Shown here: one piece after another, positions 24,999 through 33,803 of the stretch
Layout: each line of letters begins with the position of its first letter
How positions within the stretch are numbered: the stretch's first letter is position 1
Assembly: GCA_948684385.1 (NCBI GenBank)
Contig: CAPQCU010000005.1
Location: 1-64,000, forward strand
Direction of reading: 5' to 3'
DNA length: 64,000 nucleotides
DNA from: an uncultured bacterium
GTDB lineage: Bacteria > Cyanobacteriota > Vampirovibrionia > Gastranaerophilales > Gastranaerophilaceae
The notes under the pieces: model-generated
What the model was told of the DNA's origin: nothing
The model's database searches: none
The model's input: the letters and a program-made list of their open reading frames with translations, nothing else
Translations under genes and position numbers: made by a program

Positions 24999-26042
24999 TC
25001 AGCTTTTTTTTATGTTTTGGTTAAGAAATTCAATTAAGTCAAATGTTTTATATTTAAATAAAGAATACAAAGATAAAGCAACTTCGCATCCGAGACAGGA
25101 AGTTAGTACTATTTTTGTTTTCGTGTCAATAATGTTTTTGCGCTTGTTTTTGAAAAGCTTTGACATAACAGAATATTCTTTAAATTTAGTAATTCCGTTT
25201 AATCCGCAGCAGCTGCCAAAATCTTTCATCTCAATATATTCAAGATTTTCAGTATTTTCTAAAATCCATTTGATGTCTTCAAAGTTTTCAATGTTGCAAG
25301 GTTTATGGAAAGTTACTTTAACCGGCTTTTTGAGCTTAAGTTTGAGTTGATTTTCACGCAAATAATGGTAAATGTTTTTTACCTCTAAACCTTCAATATT
25401 ATAACCTTTGAGTGTTTTTTCGCAGCTGGCGCAGGTTGTTACAATTTCTTTAATATCGTATTTTTTAATAGTATCAATAAAGCTTTGCTTGTATTTTTCG
25501 TAAGTTTCTCTATCTCCTCTGACATAGAAAGGAATTCCACAGCAGTTGAATTTCGGCTCAATGACTTCAATGCTGCAAGAATTAAGAAGTTTTGTTAATC
25601 CACATTTACCCCTCCATTTACCCCTGCCCCCTTTGCAGCCGGAGAAAAAAATGACTTTTTTATCGAATTTCTGACTTTTTGTATTAGTCCATGGGATTAG
25701 ATGTAAAAATGAAATAAATGTTCTTTGGATTAATGAAATTAATTTTTCACTTGGATGGGATTTAAAATATTCAGCTTTAGCTGATGCGATAATTTCAACT
25801 ACATCAATATCACTCGGGCAAAATTTTGAGCAGGCTCCGCACTTTAGACATAAATCAAGATAGCGATTTAATTTTTTTGTCATTTTTAAATCGCCTTTAA
25901 TTAAGCCTTTGAGCATAATAAAATGCCCGCGTGAAACCGAACAGTCGTTCCCTGTGATTTTGTAAATCGGACATACTGACTGGCAAAGCCCGCATTTTGA
26001 GCAGGAATGTATTTCTTCTTTGTACTCAGCTAAATCTTTCAT
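24999..26042 (-). CDS. (Fe-S)-binding oxidoreductase subunit, GlpC/GlcF/LutA-like
   Basis: 347 residues. Two 4Fe-4S motifs near the N-terminus (CSKCGLCQSVCP, CLKCGACSKFCP) are followed by two CCG-type domains (FNCCGIPF with CASCEKT; FGSCCGLNG with SCLGCEV), the architecture of the electron-transfer subunit of glycolate, lactate or glycerol-3-phosphate dehydrogenases and of heterodisulfide reductase B. The first CCG domain contains an inserted basic segment (GGRGKWRGK) written by the 12-bp repeat. No flavoprotein dehydrogenase gene is adjacent, so the donor is unknown. Confidence 0.85.
   Translation of the reverse strand: MKDLAEYKEEIHSCSKCGLCQSVCPIYKITGNDCSVSRGHFIMLKGLIKGDLKMTKKLNRYLDLCLKCGACSKFCPSDIDVVEIIASAKAEYFKSHPSEKLISLIQRTFISFLHLIPWTNTKSQKFDKKVIFFSGCKGGRGKWRGKCGLTKLLNSCSIEVIEPKFNCCGIPFYVRGDRETYEKYKQSFIDTIKKYDIKEIVTTCASCEKTLKGYNIEGLEVKNIYHYLRENQLKLKLKKPVKVTFHKPCNIENFEDIKWILENTENLEYIEMKDFGSCCGLNGITKFKEYSVMSKLFKNKRKNIIDTKTKIVLTSCLGCEVALSLYSLFKYKTFDLIEFLNQNIKKS
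25603..25626 (-). repeat. 12-bp tandem repeat, two units, inside the Fe-S protein gene
   Basis: CATTTACCCCTC then CATTTACCCCTG. It is in frame and encodes GKWRGK in a segment that looks like an insertion relative to the usual CCG-domain spacing. Confidence 0.75.
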
Positions 26043-26086
26043 ATCTTATAATATTATAGTATAATTAAAAAAAAGGAGTATGGATT

Positions 26087-27064
26087 ATGCCTGCGTTATT
26101 AGAACAGTTGGAATCAGACAGACTTTCTGCAATTAGAACGATTGATTCTGAAATTGAAACTTTGAATGAACTTAAAAAATCACTTGATGCTGAAAGTCTT
26201 ACAAAGGCTCTGGATTTTATGCAAAATGCTAAGGGTAGAATTATAATTACGGGTATGGGAAAATCCGGTCATATCGGGAAAAAAATTGCAGCTTCTCTGG
26301 CTTCAACAGGTACTCCTTCGTTCTTTGTTCATCCTGCGGAAGCAAGCCACGGTGATTTGGGGATGATAACAGAAGATGATGTTGTGATTGCAATTTCAAA
26401 TAGCGGTGAATCCCGTGAGCTTATTGATATTTTGAACTATTGTAAACGATTTGGCATAAGACTTGTTTCTATTACAAAAAATCCGCAAAGCTCACTAGGG
26501 AAAGCGGGTGACGTTATTTTAAGGCTTCCTGATAACGGAGAAGCCTGCCCTCTTGGTCTTGCTCCAACGAGCTCAACAACTGCAACCCTTGTTCTTGGAG
26601 ATATTTTGACAATCGGAATGCTGGAAAGAAAAGGGTTCTCTAAAGAGCAGTTTAATGACAGACATCCGGGCGGAAAACTCGGCTCTATTCTTAAACGCGT
26701 TTCCGATTTAATGCATACAGGTCAGGAAATGCCTGTTCTTGATGAAAACGCTAATATGCAGGCTGTTCTTTTAGAAATGACTTCAAAACGACTCGGATGT
26801 GTCGGATTTGTTAATGAAACAGGCATGTTAACAGGAATTTTAACAGACGGTGATTTGAGAAGATGCCTTTCTGCTCAAATACTTGATGAAAAAGCCGTTG
26901 ATTTGATGACCAGAAATCCTAAAACGATTTCTCCGGAAGCGATGACAGCGGAAGCTTTGAAAATTATGCACGATAAGAAAATTACAAACCTTTTTGTGCT
27001 GGAAGGCGGTAAACCGGTAGGCGTAATCCATATTCACGATTTGTTAACAAACGGAGTTGCTTAG
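26087..27064 (+). CDS. kdsD: arabinose-5-phosphate isomerase
   Basis: Converts ribulose 5-phosphate to arabinose 5-phosphate, the first step to Kdo for lipopolysaccharide. 325 residues, start behind AAAAGGAG. Residues about 40-180 form the SIS domain (ITGMGKSGHIGKKIAASLAS, HGDLGMI, ISNSGESRELIDIL, SSTTATLVLGD), then PGGKLG and two CBS domains to the end, the normal KdsD/KpsF layout. It indicates a Kdo-bearing outer membrane. It is followed two bases later by a cation transporter gene. Confidence 0.94.
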   Translation: MPALLEQLESDRLSAIRTIDSEIETLNELKKSLDAESLTKALDFMQNAKGRIIITGMGKSGHIGKKIAASLASTGTPSFFVHPAEASHGDLGMITEDDVVIAISNSGESRELIDILNYCKRFGIRLVSITKNPQSSLGKAGDVILRLPDNGEACPLGLAPTSSTTATLVLGDILTIGMLERKGFSKEQFNDRHPGGKLGSILKRVSDLMHTGQEMPVLDENANMQAVLLEMTSKRLGCVGFVNETGMLTGILTDGDLRRCLSAQILDEKAVDLMTRNPKTISPEAMTAEALKIMHDKKITNLFVLEGGKPVGVIHIHDLLTNGVA

Positions 27065-27066
27065 AC

Positions 27067-27939
27067 GTGAAAATTGAAGCTGAAAAGAAATTTGCGGCTG
27101 CTCTTTCTATAATCTCAAACGCAGTGATAATCGGACTTAAGATTGCAGCCGGTATTGTTTCAGGAAGCATTAGTATTATTTCTGAAGCCATACATTCTAT
27201 ATCGGATTTTCTGGCGTCTGTACTTACTTTTTTTGCAGTAACCCGCTCTGCAGAGCCAGCCGATAAAGACCACCCGTTCGGACACGGAAAGTATGAAGAT
27301 ATGTCAGGCTTTATTGAAGGCGGTTTGATAATTTTTGCAGGGCTTTATATTATTTACGAAGCCGGACAAAAATTGTTTTTTGGGTATTATACAAATTCAA
27401 ACCCTGTTGTTGGAATTTATGTCATGGCTCTGGCTGTAATTGCGAACTTTTTAGTAAGCAGATACCTCTTTTATGTCGCAAAAAAATCAGACTCAATCTC
27501 GCTTTTTGCTGACGCGCAGCATTTGAGTACTGATATTTATTCCTCTCTGGGTGTGCTTTTAGGGCTTTTACTGATTAAATTTACCGGCATGACTATTTTA
27601 GACCCAATTATAGCAATTATCGTGGCTTTAATTATTTTGAGAGCGGGTTTTTCGATTTCGCGCGAAACCTTAAACAATCTTCTTGATGGTTCAATTTCTA
27701 CAGAAGATATCACTAAGATTGAAGAAATTTTGCATAATAATCCGGTAATAAAAGGGTGTAAAAGTTTGAGGGGCAGAAAAGCAGGTCAGTGTAAAGAAAT
27801 CGAGATTACGCTTCTTTTTAATCCTGATATGAAACTTGCCTGCTGCCATAATATTTGCGACCAGATAGAAGATGAAATTAAATCATCTCTCGGCAATGTT
27901 TCCGTGATAATCCACGCTGAACCTGAAACAAATTGTTAA
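27067..27939 (+). CDS. cation diffusion facilitator (CDF) metal exporter
   Basis: 290 residues from a GTG start with GGAG just upstream. Six membrane segments with the CDF metal site pattern: HSISDFLASVLTFF in the second helix region, DHPFGHGKYED after it, and DAQHLSTDIYSSLGV in the fifth. The C-terminal cytoplasmic domain (from about 205) has CCHNICDQ. Exports Zn, Fe or Mn by proton antiport. Translationally close-coupled to kdsD, though the metabolic link is unclear. Confidence 0.9.
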   Translation: MKIEAEKKFAAALSIISNAVIIGLKIAAGIVSGSISIISEAIHSISDFLASVLTFFAVTRSAEPADKDHPFGHGKYEDMSGFIEGGLIIFAGLYIIYEAGQKLFFGYYTNSNPVVGIYVMALAVIANFLVSRYLFYVAKKSDSISLFADAQHLSTDIYSSLGVLLGLLLIKFTGMTILDPIIAIIVALIILRAGFSISRETLNNLLDGSISTEDITKIEEILHNNPVIKGCKSLRGRKAGQCKEIEITLLFNPDMKLACCHNICDQIEDEIKSSLGNVSVIIHAEPETNC

Positions 27940-28014
27940 CTTCTGTAACAATTTACTATCAATATATCTTGTATATATCAAAAACAGAGTTAACATGATA
28001 ATAGAGGTAAGTAT

Positions 28015-28509
28015 ATGGAAACGATTGCTTCTCCAACCCCAATTGATACATCTATGTTTACAGATTTTGCTGCTCCTGCTGTTTCAGTACAGAGCAGAAA
28101 TATAGTAGAGCGCGTTGTTCCGGAAACAGAAAAAGATTCCGGAGAAACTTATCGTTCTGATGTTAGAGACGATTATGATGTAACTTATCGTGAGGTTGAA
28201 GAGCGGGAAACTCCGGAATACCGTGAACCTGAAACGCGTGAAAGAGAAGAAAGTACGCAGCAGGATTTGAATGAGTACTATTCAAAGCTTGCTGCCGGAG
28301 GTTATATTCCTGCGGATTATTCGCACGCAGACCCTGTTGCGACTGCCTCAAGCGGAGTTAAACAATCGGCTGCTAATCTTCAAAACGCAATGATTGAAGC
28401 TGTTCAAAAAGGGATGAGTATTGAACACGCTTGTAATATCCGAACGGCAAAAGCAGCTTATGAAGCCAATGTTCGGGCACTAAAATCTACCATTTCTGTT
28501 TCTGCTTAG
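28015..28509 (+). CDS. hypothetical protein, 164 aa, charged centre
   Basis: 164 residues, start behind GAGGT. A polar N-terminus (METIASPTPIDTSMFTDF), a highly charged E/R-rich middle likely disordered (VEERETPEYREPETRE), then a helical end (SGVKQSAANLQNAMIEAVQK, NIRTAKAAYEANVRALKS) that resembles small flagellin- or needle-like helical proteins only in general character. No family recognised. Confidence 0.6.
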   Translation: METIASPTPIDTSMFTDFAAPAVSVQSRNIVERVVPETEKDSGETYRSDVRDDYDVTYREVEERETPEYREPETREREESTQQDLNEYYSKLAAGGYIPADYSHADPVATASSGVKQSAANLQNAMIEAVQKGMSIEHACNIRTAKAAYEANVRALKSTISVSA

Positions 28510-29120
28510 CGCATAAGGAAAATTAATTCGTTATAAAAACGCAGAACAAACACAATAATAATCAGTAAAATGATTAGTATTATTGCCTGTGGCGATTTCC
28601 AATCAAAATACTCGTGTACGTGATAAACTCTGTCTTTATATGTATCAATATAATGTACTAAATAAAGAATGTTGAAAATTAACATGTAGTGCGGGTTAAA
28701 AGGTATTTCTGCGCTGTATGTTCTTAGAGTGTATTTTTGGATAATTCTTAAGACCCTGTAAGTTAAAGCGATGTAAATTATGCATTGCAGAAGTGTGAAT
28801 AAAGCAAGGAATGCAGCCTGTTTAAAGAAATAAAACAGGTAAAAACCTCCGTTTATAGCCAGCAAAGCAACCAGCCAGTTGAGTTTCAGGCAATCTCTTT
28901 TGCCGTCAGAGAGTTTGTTAATAGCTTTTCCGTTAATAAAAAACCATATTGTAGAGAAAAAACCGAAAGTAAGAATATCAATCGCCAGAAAAGGCCCGAA
29001 TTCTTTAAATTTTATGCCCGGCAGCTCCGGTTCTTTAAATAATGCACCGCATTGTTCGCACCTTAAAGCATCTGCATCAATAAGATTTCCGCAAAACGGA
29101 CAATTAATTTTTTCGCTCAT
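28506..29120 (-). CDS. zinc-ribbon membrane protein, DUF4234-like
   Basis: 204 residues. An N-terminal zinc ribbon (CPFCGNLIDADALRCEQCG) is followed by four to five membrane helices, beginning FLAIDILTFGFFSTIWFFI and ending ILIILLIIIVFVLRF. Zinc-ribbon plus hydrophobic-bundle proteins of this kind are common in Gram-positive and cyanobacterial genomes, with unknown role. The stop overlaps the stop of the convergent gene at 28509, and the start overlaps nth by 17 bases. Confidence 0.75.
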   Translation of the reverse strand: MSEKINCPFCGNLIDADALRCEQCGALFKEPELPGIKFKEFGPFLAIDILTFGFFSTIWFFINGKAINKLSDGKRDCLKLNWLVALLAINGGFYLFYFFKQAAFLALFTLLQCIIYIALTYRVLRIIQKYTLRTYSAEIPFNPHYMLIFNILYLVHYIDTYKDRVYHVHEYFDWKSPQAIILIILLIIIVFVLRFYNELIFLMR

Positions 29121-29763
29121 TACAACTCTCTTTTTTATTTATTATACCATGAGCACAGTATTTAGCAATCGGACATTCTGAACACTTCGGATTTATTGGT
29201 TTACAGACATTCTGACCGTGAGTTACCATAAGTGTATTAATGTCTATCCAGTATTTAACAGGAAGCTTTGCTCTTAGCGCAAATTCGGTTTCTTCCGGAG
29301 TTTTTGTTTTTACGTATCCAAGCCTGTTAAAAATTCTGTGGACATGAACATCAACGCAGATAGCAGGTTTGTTAAAACCTCTGGAAAGTACGAGATTTGC
29401 AGTCTTGCGCCCTACTCCGTTGAACTTGATTAACTCTTCGATTTCATCAGGAACGATACCGCCGAGCTCTTCATCAATCTGGCGTGAAAGCTCAATAATC
29501 TGACGAGCTTTGTTTTCGTAAAATCCAACGGGGTAAATTGCTTTTGCAAGTTCTTTTACCCCAACCCCTTTCATTTCGCGGGGAGTTTTTGCAAGCTCAA
29601 GCATCCTTAATGTCGCAGGGTAAGTCGTGCGGTCGTTTGTTCTAAGGCTTAGAATACAGGAAATTAAAACAAGATACGGGTCATTGAATGTGTCCATAAG
29701 GTTCACAAACTCGCTTCTTGTCTGTTTCGCATCTTTAAGTATTTGTACAATTTCGTCTATCAT
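29104..29763 (-). CDS. nth: endonuclease III
   Basis: Base-excision repair glycosylase/AP lyase for oxidised pyrimidines. 219 residues. The helix-hairpin-helix LIKFNGVGRKTANLVLS holds the catalytic lysine, DVHVHRI the catalytic aspartate, and CKPINPKCSECPIAKYC the C-x6-C-x2-C-x5-C 4Fe-4S loop. Length normal. First gene of a leftward pair with the zinc-ribbon membrane protein. Confidence 0.95.
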   Translation of the reverse strand: MIDEIVQILKDAKQTRSEFVNLMDTFNDPYLVLISCILSLRTNDRTTYPATLRMLELAKTPREMKGVGVKELAKAIYPVGFYENKARQIIELSRQIDEELGGIVPDEIEELIKFNGVGRKTANLVLSRGFNKPAICVDVHVHRIFNRLGYVKTKTPEETEFALRAKLPVKYWIDINTLMVTHGQNVCKPINPKCSECPIAKYCAHGIINKKESCNERKN

Positions 29764-29817
29764 TTACACCTTTTTCACCATTCTTACTATCTTGGAATTC
29801 AAACCTTCTAACCCTTT

Positions 29818-29840
29818 TATTTACCCCCATTTACCCCTTA
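29818..29840. repeat. intergenic double copy of the ATTTACCCC repeat
   Basis: TTATTTACCCCC followed by ATTTACCCCTTA, between nth and the agmatinase-like gene, whose stop codon is formed by its last bases. Confidence 0.7.
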
Positions 29841-30674
29841 CATTGTCATCAATAATTCTCTGATGACTTTTGTAGCAACTGCTGTTGAAGCTCCGCTTGC
29901 GTCATAGTCCGGAGCAAGCTCGACAACATCGACACCAATTATATTGAAGTTGGAAAGGTATTTAAACCATCCGACAAGTTCTTTAAAATCAAGTCCGCCA
30001 ACTTCCGGAGTGCCGGTTCCCGGCATAATTGAAGTGTCTAAGACATCCAAATCAACCGTTACAAAAATGTTTTTGTTTTTAAAGCAATCCAGTTCTGAAT
30101 GTTCGTGAATAAGAGTATTGTGTTTTTTCATTAACTCAAATTCTTCTTTCATGCCTGAGCGGATACCGATTTGTTTAAGGTTTTCAAATCCCACAATCTC
30201 TGCAGAGTGACGGATTACAGCAGAATGTGAAAGCGGCTCACCGATGTATTCTTCTCTTAAATCCGTGTGTGCGTCAAAATGCACAATTGCAAGATTGTCA
30301 TAAAATTTTGATACGGCTTTGATTTCAGGTAAAGTAACCAAATGCTCGCCGCCAATTCCAAAAACGCGTTTTTTGTCGCGGTAGATTTCTTCTACGTTTT
30401 TTTGAATTAAGTCAAGTGACTTAACTGTATTACCAAGCGGGAATTCTAAATCACCGGCATCGTGGAAGTTGCAGTCTTCAAGATGTTTATCAAAATAAGG
30501 AGAATACTCTTCTAATCCCCAGCTTGCAAGTCTGATTTGTTCCGGTGCAAACCTTGAGCCCGGGCGGTAAGATACAGTGCCGTCAAAAGGCATTCCAAGC
30601 ATTACAATGTCAGAACTTTCGTAATCGCTATTCTGTCCCATCCAATTTCTATCTAAAAATGGTCCTGTTAACAT
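29838..30674 (-). CDS. speB: agmatinase/arginase-family ureohydrolase
   Basis: 278 residues of the ureohydrolase fold. Manganese ligands are in GGEHLVTLP, IVHFDAHTDLR and TVDLDVLDTS; the loop MPGTGTPEVGGL and the C-terminal DVVELAPDYD match bacterial SpeB. Most likely converts agmatine to putrescine and urea; arginase or formiminoglutamase activity cannot be excluded. No arginine decarboxylase gene is adjacent. Start behind AAAGGAG. Confidence 0.88.
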   Translation of the reverse strand: MLTGPFLDRNWMGQNSDYESSDIVMLGMPFDGTVSYRPGSRFAPEQIRLASWGLEEYSPYFDKHLEDCNFHDAGDLEFPLGNTVKSLDLIQKNVEEIYRDKKRVFGIGGEHLVTLPEIKAVSKFYDNLAIVHFDAHTDLREEYIGEPLSHSAVIRHSAEIVGFENLKQIGIRSGMKEEFELMKKHNTLIHEHSELDCFKNKNIFVTVDLDVLDTSIMPGTGTPEVGGLDFKELVGWFKYLSNFNIIGVDVVELAPDYDASGASTAVATKVIRELLMTM

Positions 30675-30733
30675 TTTTTTCTCCTTTTTGTTTTATTATA
30701 GCAAAAAAGTTTTTTACAGGTTTTATAAAGAGT

Positions 30734-31186
30734 ATGAATATTATGTTTTTATCACAATCACCAATTTTATCTTTTAAGGCAAAGAAAAATGATTTGCCTC
30801 AAAAACTTGAATATACAGAAGTCGAACAGCAATGTAATGAAGTTTTGAAGAAGTTGGATAGCTTAGAGCGTAATATTAGAGTACAAAAACAAAACTTACG
30901 AGATTATTATTCATCTCAAGACCGTTATGATTATCGTGAGCTGCTGAAAGAAAGGAGGCGTGTTGCAGGGCAGTTAAGGCGTATTGCGAAAAATGCCGGA
31001 GTTGATGAATATGAGCTTGAATTTTGTGTTAGAATGAAAAGAGAATACAATTATTATGCACCAAAAATTGTTAGAGCGAAGTCAAAGCCGGAATTAAATC
31101 AGGTGTTAGATTTGATAAATTCATCGTCTTTGTATGTAAAAACAAAAGAGCTTTTGGCGCAGCTAATAGGGAAAAAGAAGTTTTAA
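30734..31186 (+). CDS. hypothetical coiled-coil protein, 150 aa
   Basis: 150 residues from ATG 30734 (a second ATG at 30743 is also possible); frames further upstream run against the agmatinase gene. After a short leader with SFKAKKN the protein is a helical, charged coil (EQQCNEVLKKLDSLERNIRV, LLKERRRVAGQLRRIAK). Thirteen bases later comes another small gene, so they probably form an operon. No family recognised. Confidence 0.6.
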   Translation: MNIMFLSQSPILSFKAKKNDLPQKLEYTEVEQQCNEVLKKLDSLERNIRVQKQNLRDYYSSQDRYDYRELLKERRRVAGQLRRIAKNAGVDEYELEFCVRMKREYNYYAPKIVRAKSKPELNQVLDLINSSSLYVKTKELLAQLIGKKKF

Positions 31187-31198
31187 GAAAGGAATATA

Positions 31199-31522
31199 AT
31201 GTCAAATATATCATTCACATCTACGTATAGAATACCGCTTGTTGAACAAAATATTTCAAGAGCCAAAAGACAGGCGCTTAAAAATATGGCATCAAAATAT
31301 CAAAATGTCTTATATCCATCAGGAGAGCAGGGAAACGTAAGAGTTTCGATAAGAAAAAGGCTTGATGAAGGATTTGAACAAAAACTCCGACAATTGGGCT
31401 TTAAAATTTTTCAAAAGTTTGAAAGGCACAATGTTCCAAAAACTGACGGGAAAATGGATTACTATATTTTAGAAGAAGCGAGTAAAGGAAATTATAAACA
31501 ATTTGGCAAACAAAAAAGATAA
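31199..31522 (+). CDS. hypothetical basic protein, 107 aa
   Basis: 107 residues, start behind AGAAAGGA. Begins MSNISFTSTYRIPL and is strongly basic, with NISRAKRQALKNMASKYQ and a tail GNYKQFGKQKR. No signal peptide. It follows the coiled-coil gene by 12 bases and is closed by a strong terminator. Function unknown; a nucleic-acid-binding role would fit the charge only. Confidence 0.6.
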   Translation: MSNISFTSTYRIPLVEQNISRAKRQALKNMASKYQNVLYPSGEQGNVRVSIRKRLDEGFEQKLRQLGFKIFQKFERHNVPKTDGKMDYYILEEASKGNYKQFGKQKR

Positions 31523-31526
31523 AATA

Positions 31527-31564
31527 AAAAAGGCGGGGTGAGTAAATACTCACCCCGCCTTTTT
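31527..31564. terminator. strong bidirectional terminator
   Basis: AAAAAGGCGGGGTGAGT, loop AAAT, and exact complement (17-bp stem) with T-rich ends on both sides. It serves the rightward small-gene pair and the leftward phosphofructokinase gene. Confidence 0.88.
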
Positions 31565-31573
31565 GTATAAAAA

Positions 31574-33253
31574 CTATACTCTAGCTAATTTAGCTTCGCT
31601 TTCCAAAGCAAGAGTTACTGTTGTAATATCACAAACAGAAGATGGACCGAAGTACTGAATAGCACCAGGGAATAAGTATCTGTCGTTCATTGCCCAGTCT
31701 TCTCTGTTAGCTTCAAGTTTCTTGAACACAGGGCCGTCAAGTTCAACAAGAGCTTTCTTGATAACCGGTTTCATTTCACCGTGACGTCTTTCCATGTTCA
31801 TCATCATTGTAAGAGGTACACCGCCTGCAATCCAGTCGTTAGCAGGTTCAGTAAGGTTTCTTACTGATGACAGGTAGCCTGTTAAGCCGAAGTTAATCAA
31901 TGCAAATGCGTTAAAGCCAAGTGAATAACAGTAGTCAGCATCAAAGTTAGAAGGGAATGCACATCTTCCTTCGTAGCCGAAGAAGTGTGATTGAGTTGAG
32001 AATTTACCGCTGAATTTACCTTCTTTTTTCATTTTTGCTAATTTTTCTTCTACCATAGAAATCAAAAGTTTTTCAGTTTCGATTTTAGAAACCTGAACGT
32101 TGCCGTGTGGGTCTCTATCCATCAATAACTGTGATTTGATTAATGCAGGTAAAGATTTGAATACGCTTGAATTTTCGCTTGAAAGTGAGTTTTCAATGAT
32201 AGCGATTTTTTCAGCATCAGAACCTTCAGAATATTTAGAGTCTTTTTCTAAAGAAGGCATAATATCGTTTAAGTTTGCAATCATAGCTTTAAGTTCAGGA
32301 ATGAACTCGATTAAGCCTTCCGGAATAACTGCGATACCGAAGTTTTTGCCGTTTGCAGAACGTCTTGCAACAATATCTGAAATGTAGTCGATGATAGAAG
32401 AAAGTGACATTTTCTTCTGTTCAACTTCTTCAGAAATCAAAGTAATGTTTGGCTGAGTTTGAAGAGCAGCTTCCAAAGCTACGTGAGAAGCGCTTCTGCC
32501 CATAATTTTAACAAAGTGCCAGTATTTTTTAGCAGAGTTAGCGTCTCTTTCAATGTTACCAATAAGTTCCCCGTAAGTTTTAGTAGCTGTATCAAAACCA
32601 AATGAAATTTCGATTTGTTCGTTCTTTAAGTCTCCGTCAATTGTTTTAGGACATCCGATAACCTGAATGCCTGCGTTGTTTGCAACAAACCATTCAGCAA
32701 GAAGTGCTGCATTTGTGTTAGAATCGTCGCCGCCGATGATTACAACAGCAGAGATATTGAGTTTTTTGCAAACTTCAAGAGCTGATTTAAATTGTTCTTC
32801 TGTTTCTAATTTAGTTCTGCCTGAACCGATAATATCAAAACCGCCGGTGTTTCTGTAATCGTTGATGAATTCATCGTTAAATTCAACGTATTTGCCTTCG
32901 ATAATACCGCTTGGACCGCCTAAGAAACCGTAAAGGTTGTTATCAGGATTAGCTTGTTTTAAAGCATCGTAAAGCCCTGCAATTACGTTGTGTCCGCCCG
33001 GAGCTTGTCCGCCTGAAAGTATAACACCTACGTTTCTGATTTCGCTTGAAACAGATTCTGTAGAAGTCTGGAATGTTACGGTTGGTTTGCCGTAAGTGTT
33101 TTTGAATAATTCCTTGATTTCATCTTTGTTAGCAACAGCTTCTGTTGCAGAACCTTCTTGAGAAACAAGGTGATTAATACCGTTAGCCAGTGAAGCAGGA
33201 AGCTTAGGCTGGTATTTAAGTCTCTCGATTTGTAATGGTGATAAATTTGTCAT
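31574..33253 (-). CDS. pfp: PPi-dependent 6-phosphofructokinase
   Basis: Reversible phosphorylation of fructose 6-phosphate with pyrophosphate, used for both glycolysis and gluconeogenesis. 559 residues, the size of the long (plant/spirochaete-type) class. Motifs: LSGGQAPGGHNVIAG (phosphate loop), GGDDSNTNAALLAE with the DD that marks PPi use in place of the ATP-type GD, CPKTIDGDLKN (catalytic TIDGD), and IMGRSASHVALE. Start behind AAAGGAAA. It stands alone with its own terminator. Confidence 0.94.
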   Translation of the reverse strand: MTNLSPLQIERLKYQPKLPASLANGINHLVSQEGSATEAVANKDEIKELFKNTYGKPTVTFQTSTESVSSEIRNVGVILSGGQAPGGHNVIAGLYDALKQANPDNNLYGFLGGPSGIIEGKYVEFNDEFINDYRNTGGFDIIGSGRTKLETEEQFKSALEVCKKLNISAVVIIGGDDSNTNAALLAEWFVANNAGIQVIGCPKTIDGDLKNEQIEISFGFDTATKTYGELIGNIERDANSAKKYWHFVKIMGRSASHVALEAALQTQPNITLISEEVEQKKMSLSSIIDYISDIVARRSANGKNFGIAVIPEGLIEFIPELKAMIANLNDIMPSLEKDSKYSEGSDAEKIAIIENSLSSENSSVFKSLPALIKSQLLMDRDPHGNVQVSKIETEKLLISMVEEKLAKMKKEGKFSGKFSTQSHFFGYEGRCAFPSNFDADYCYSLGFNAFALINFGLTGYLSSVRNLTEPANDWIAGGVPLTMMMNMERRHGEMKPVIKKALVELDGPVFKKLEANREDWAMNDRYLFPGAIQYFGPSSVCDITTVTLALESEAKLARV

Positions 33254-33314
33254 AAAAAGTTTCCTTTCTTCTTTGACAAAATTATATCATGAAGAAAAGA
33301 AATTTTTACGAATA

Positions 33315-33713
33315 TTATTGAATTATATCTTCTTCGTTAAAAAATATCAGTTTACCTTTTTCAGGCACCCATTCTGCGTCGTTAATGTAAGAATTGCATT
33401 TTCTTAAAGCACCGTCTTGAAGACCAAACTTTGTTCTAATATCAGCAATCGTTTCTCTTCCGCTTGCCTGATATGTGTATTGAGCTTTGCGTTCAATTAA
33501 ACCCCATAGAAATTTTTCACCGGCTTTATAAGTAAGTGTACCTTCGCTCATAGCAAGCTTAATATTTTCTTTCGGGGTTGAAGTTTTCTTATAGCCATCG
33601 GAAGAACTTCCGGAGGCAGGAGGTGTGTTCGTTTTTGTCTGCGGTTTAGTTTGTGTTGTTACGGTAGTCGTTTCTGTAGCTTGATATGCTGCATTAATTG
33701 AAAGGCTGCTCAT
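33315..33713 (-). CDS. hypothetical protein with LysM-like C-terminal domain
   Basis: 132 residues. T/Q/P-rich first half (TTTVTTQTKPQTKTNTPPAS), probably disordered, then from about residue 55 a domain with YTYQASGRETIADIRTKFGL and SYINDAEWVPEKGKLIFF, close to the LysM pattern of a beta-helix-helix-beta unit with a final hydrophobic strand. No signal peptide visible. LysM would suggest peptidoglycan binding; similarity is weak. Confidence 0.55.
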   Translation of the reverse strand: MSSLSINAAYQATETTTVTTQTKPQTKTNTPPASGSSSDGYKKTSTPKENIKLAMSEGTLTYKAGEKFLWGLIERKAQYTYQASGRETIADIRTKFGLQDGALRKCNSYINDAEWVPEKGKLIFFNEEDIIQ

Positions 33714-33803
33714 AAAATTTACTCCTATATCTAACGTGGTTATATTAATAAAGTATTTTTATGAGAAAAAATTGCCTTTTTAACCATACATTTACCCCTA
33801 CTC

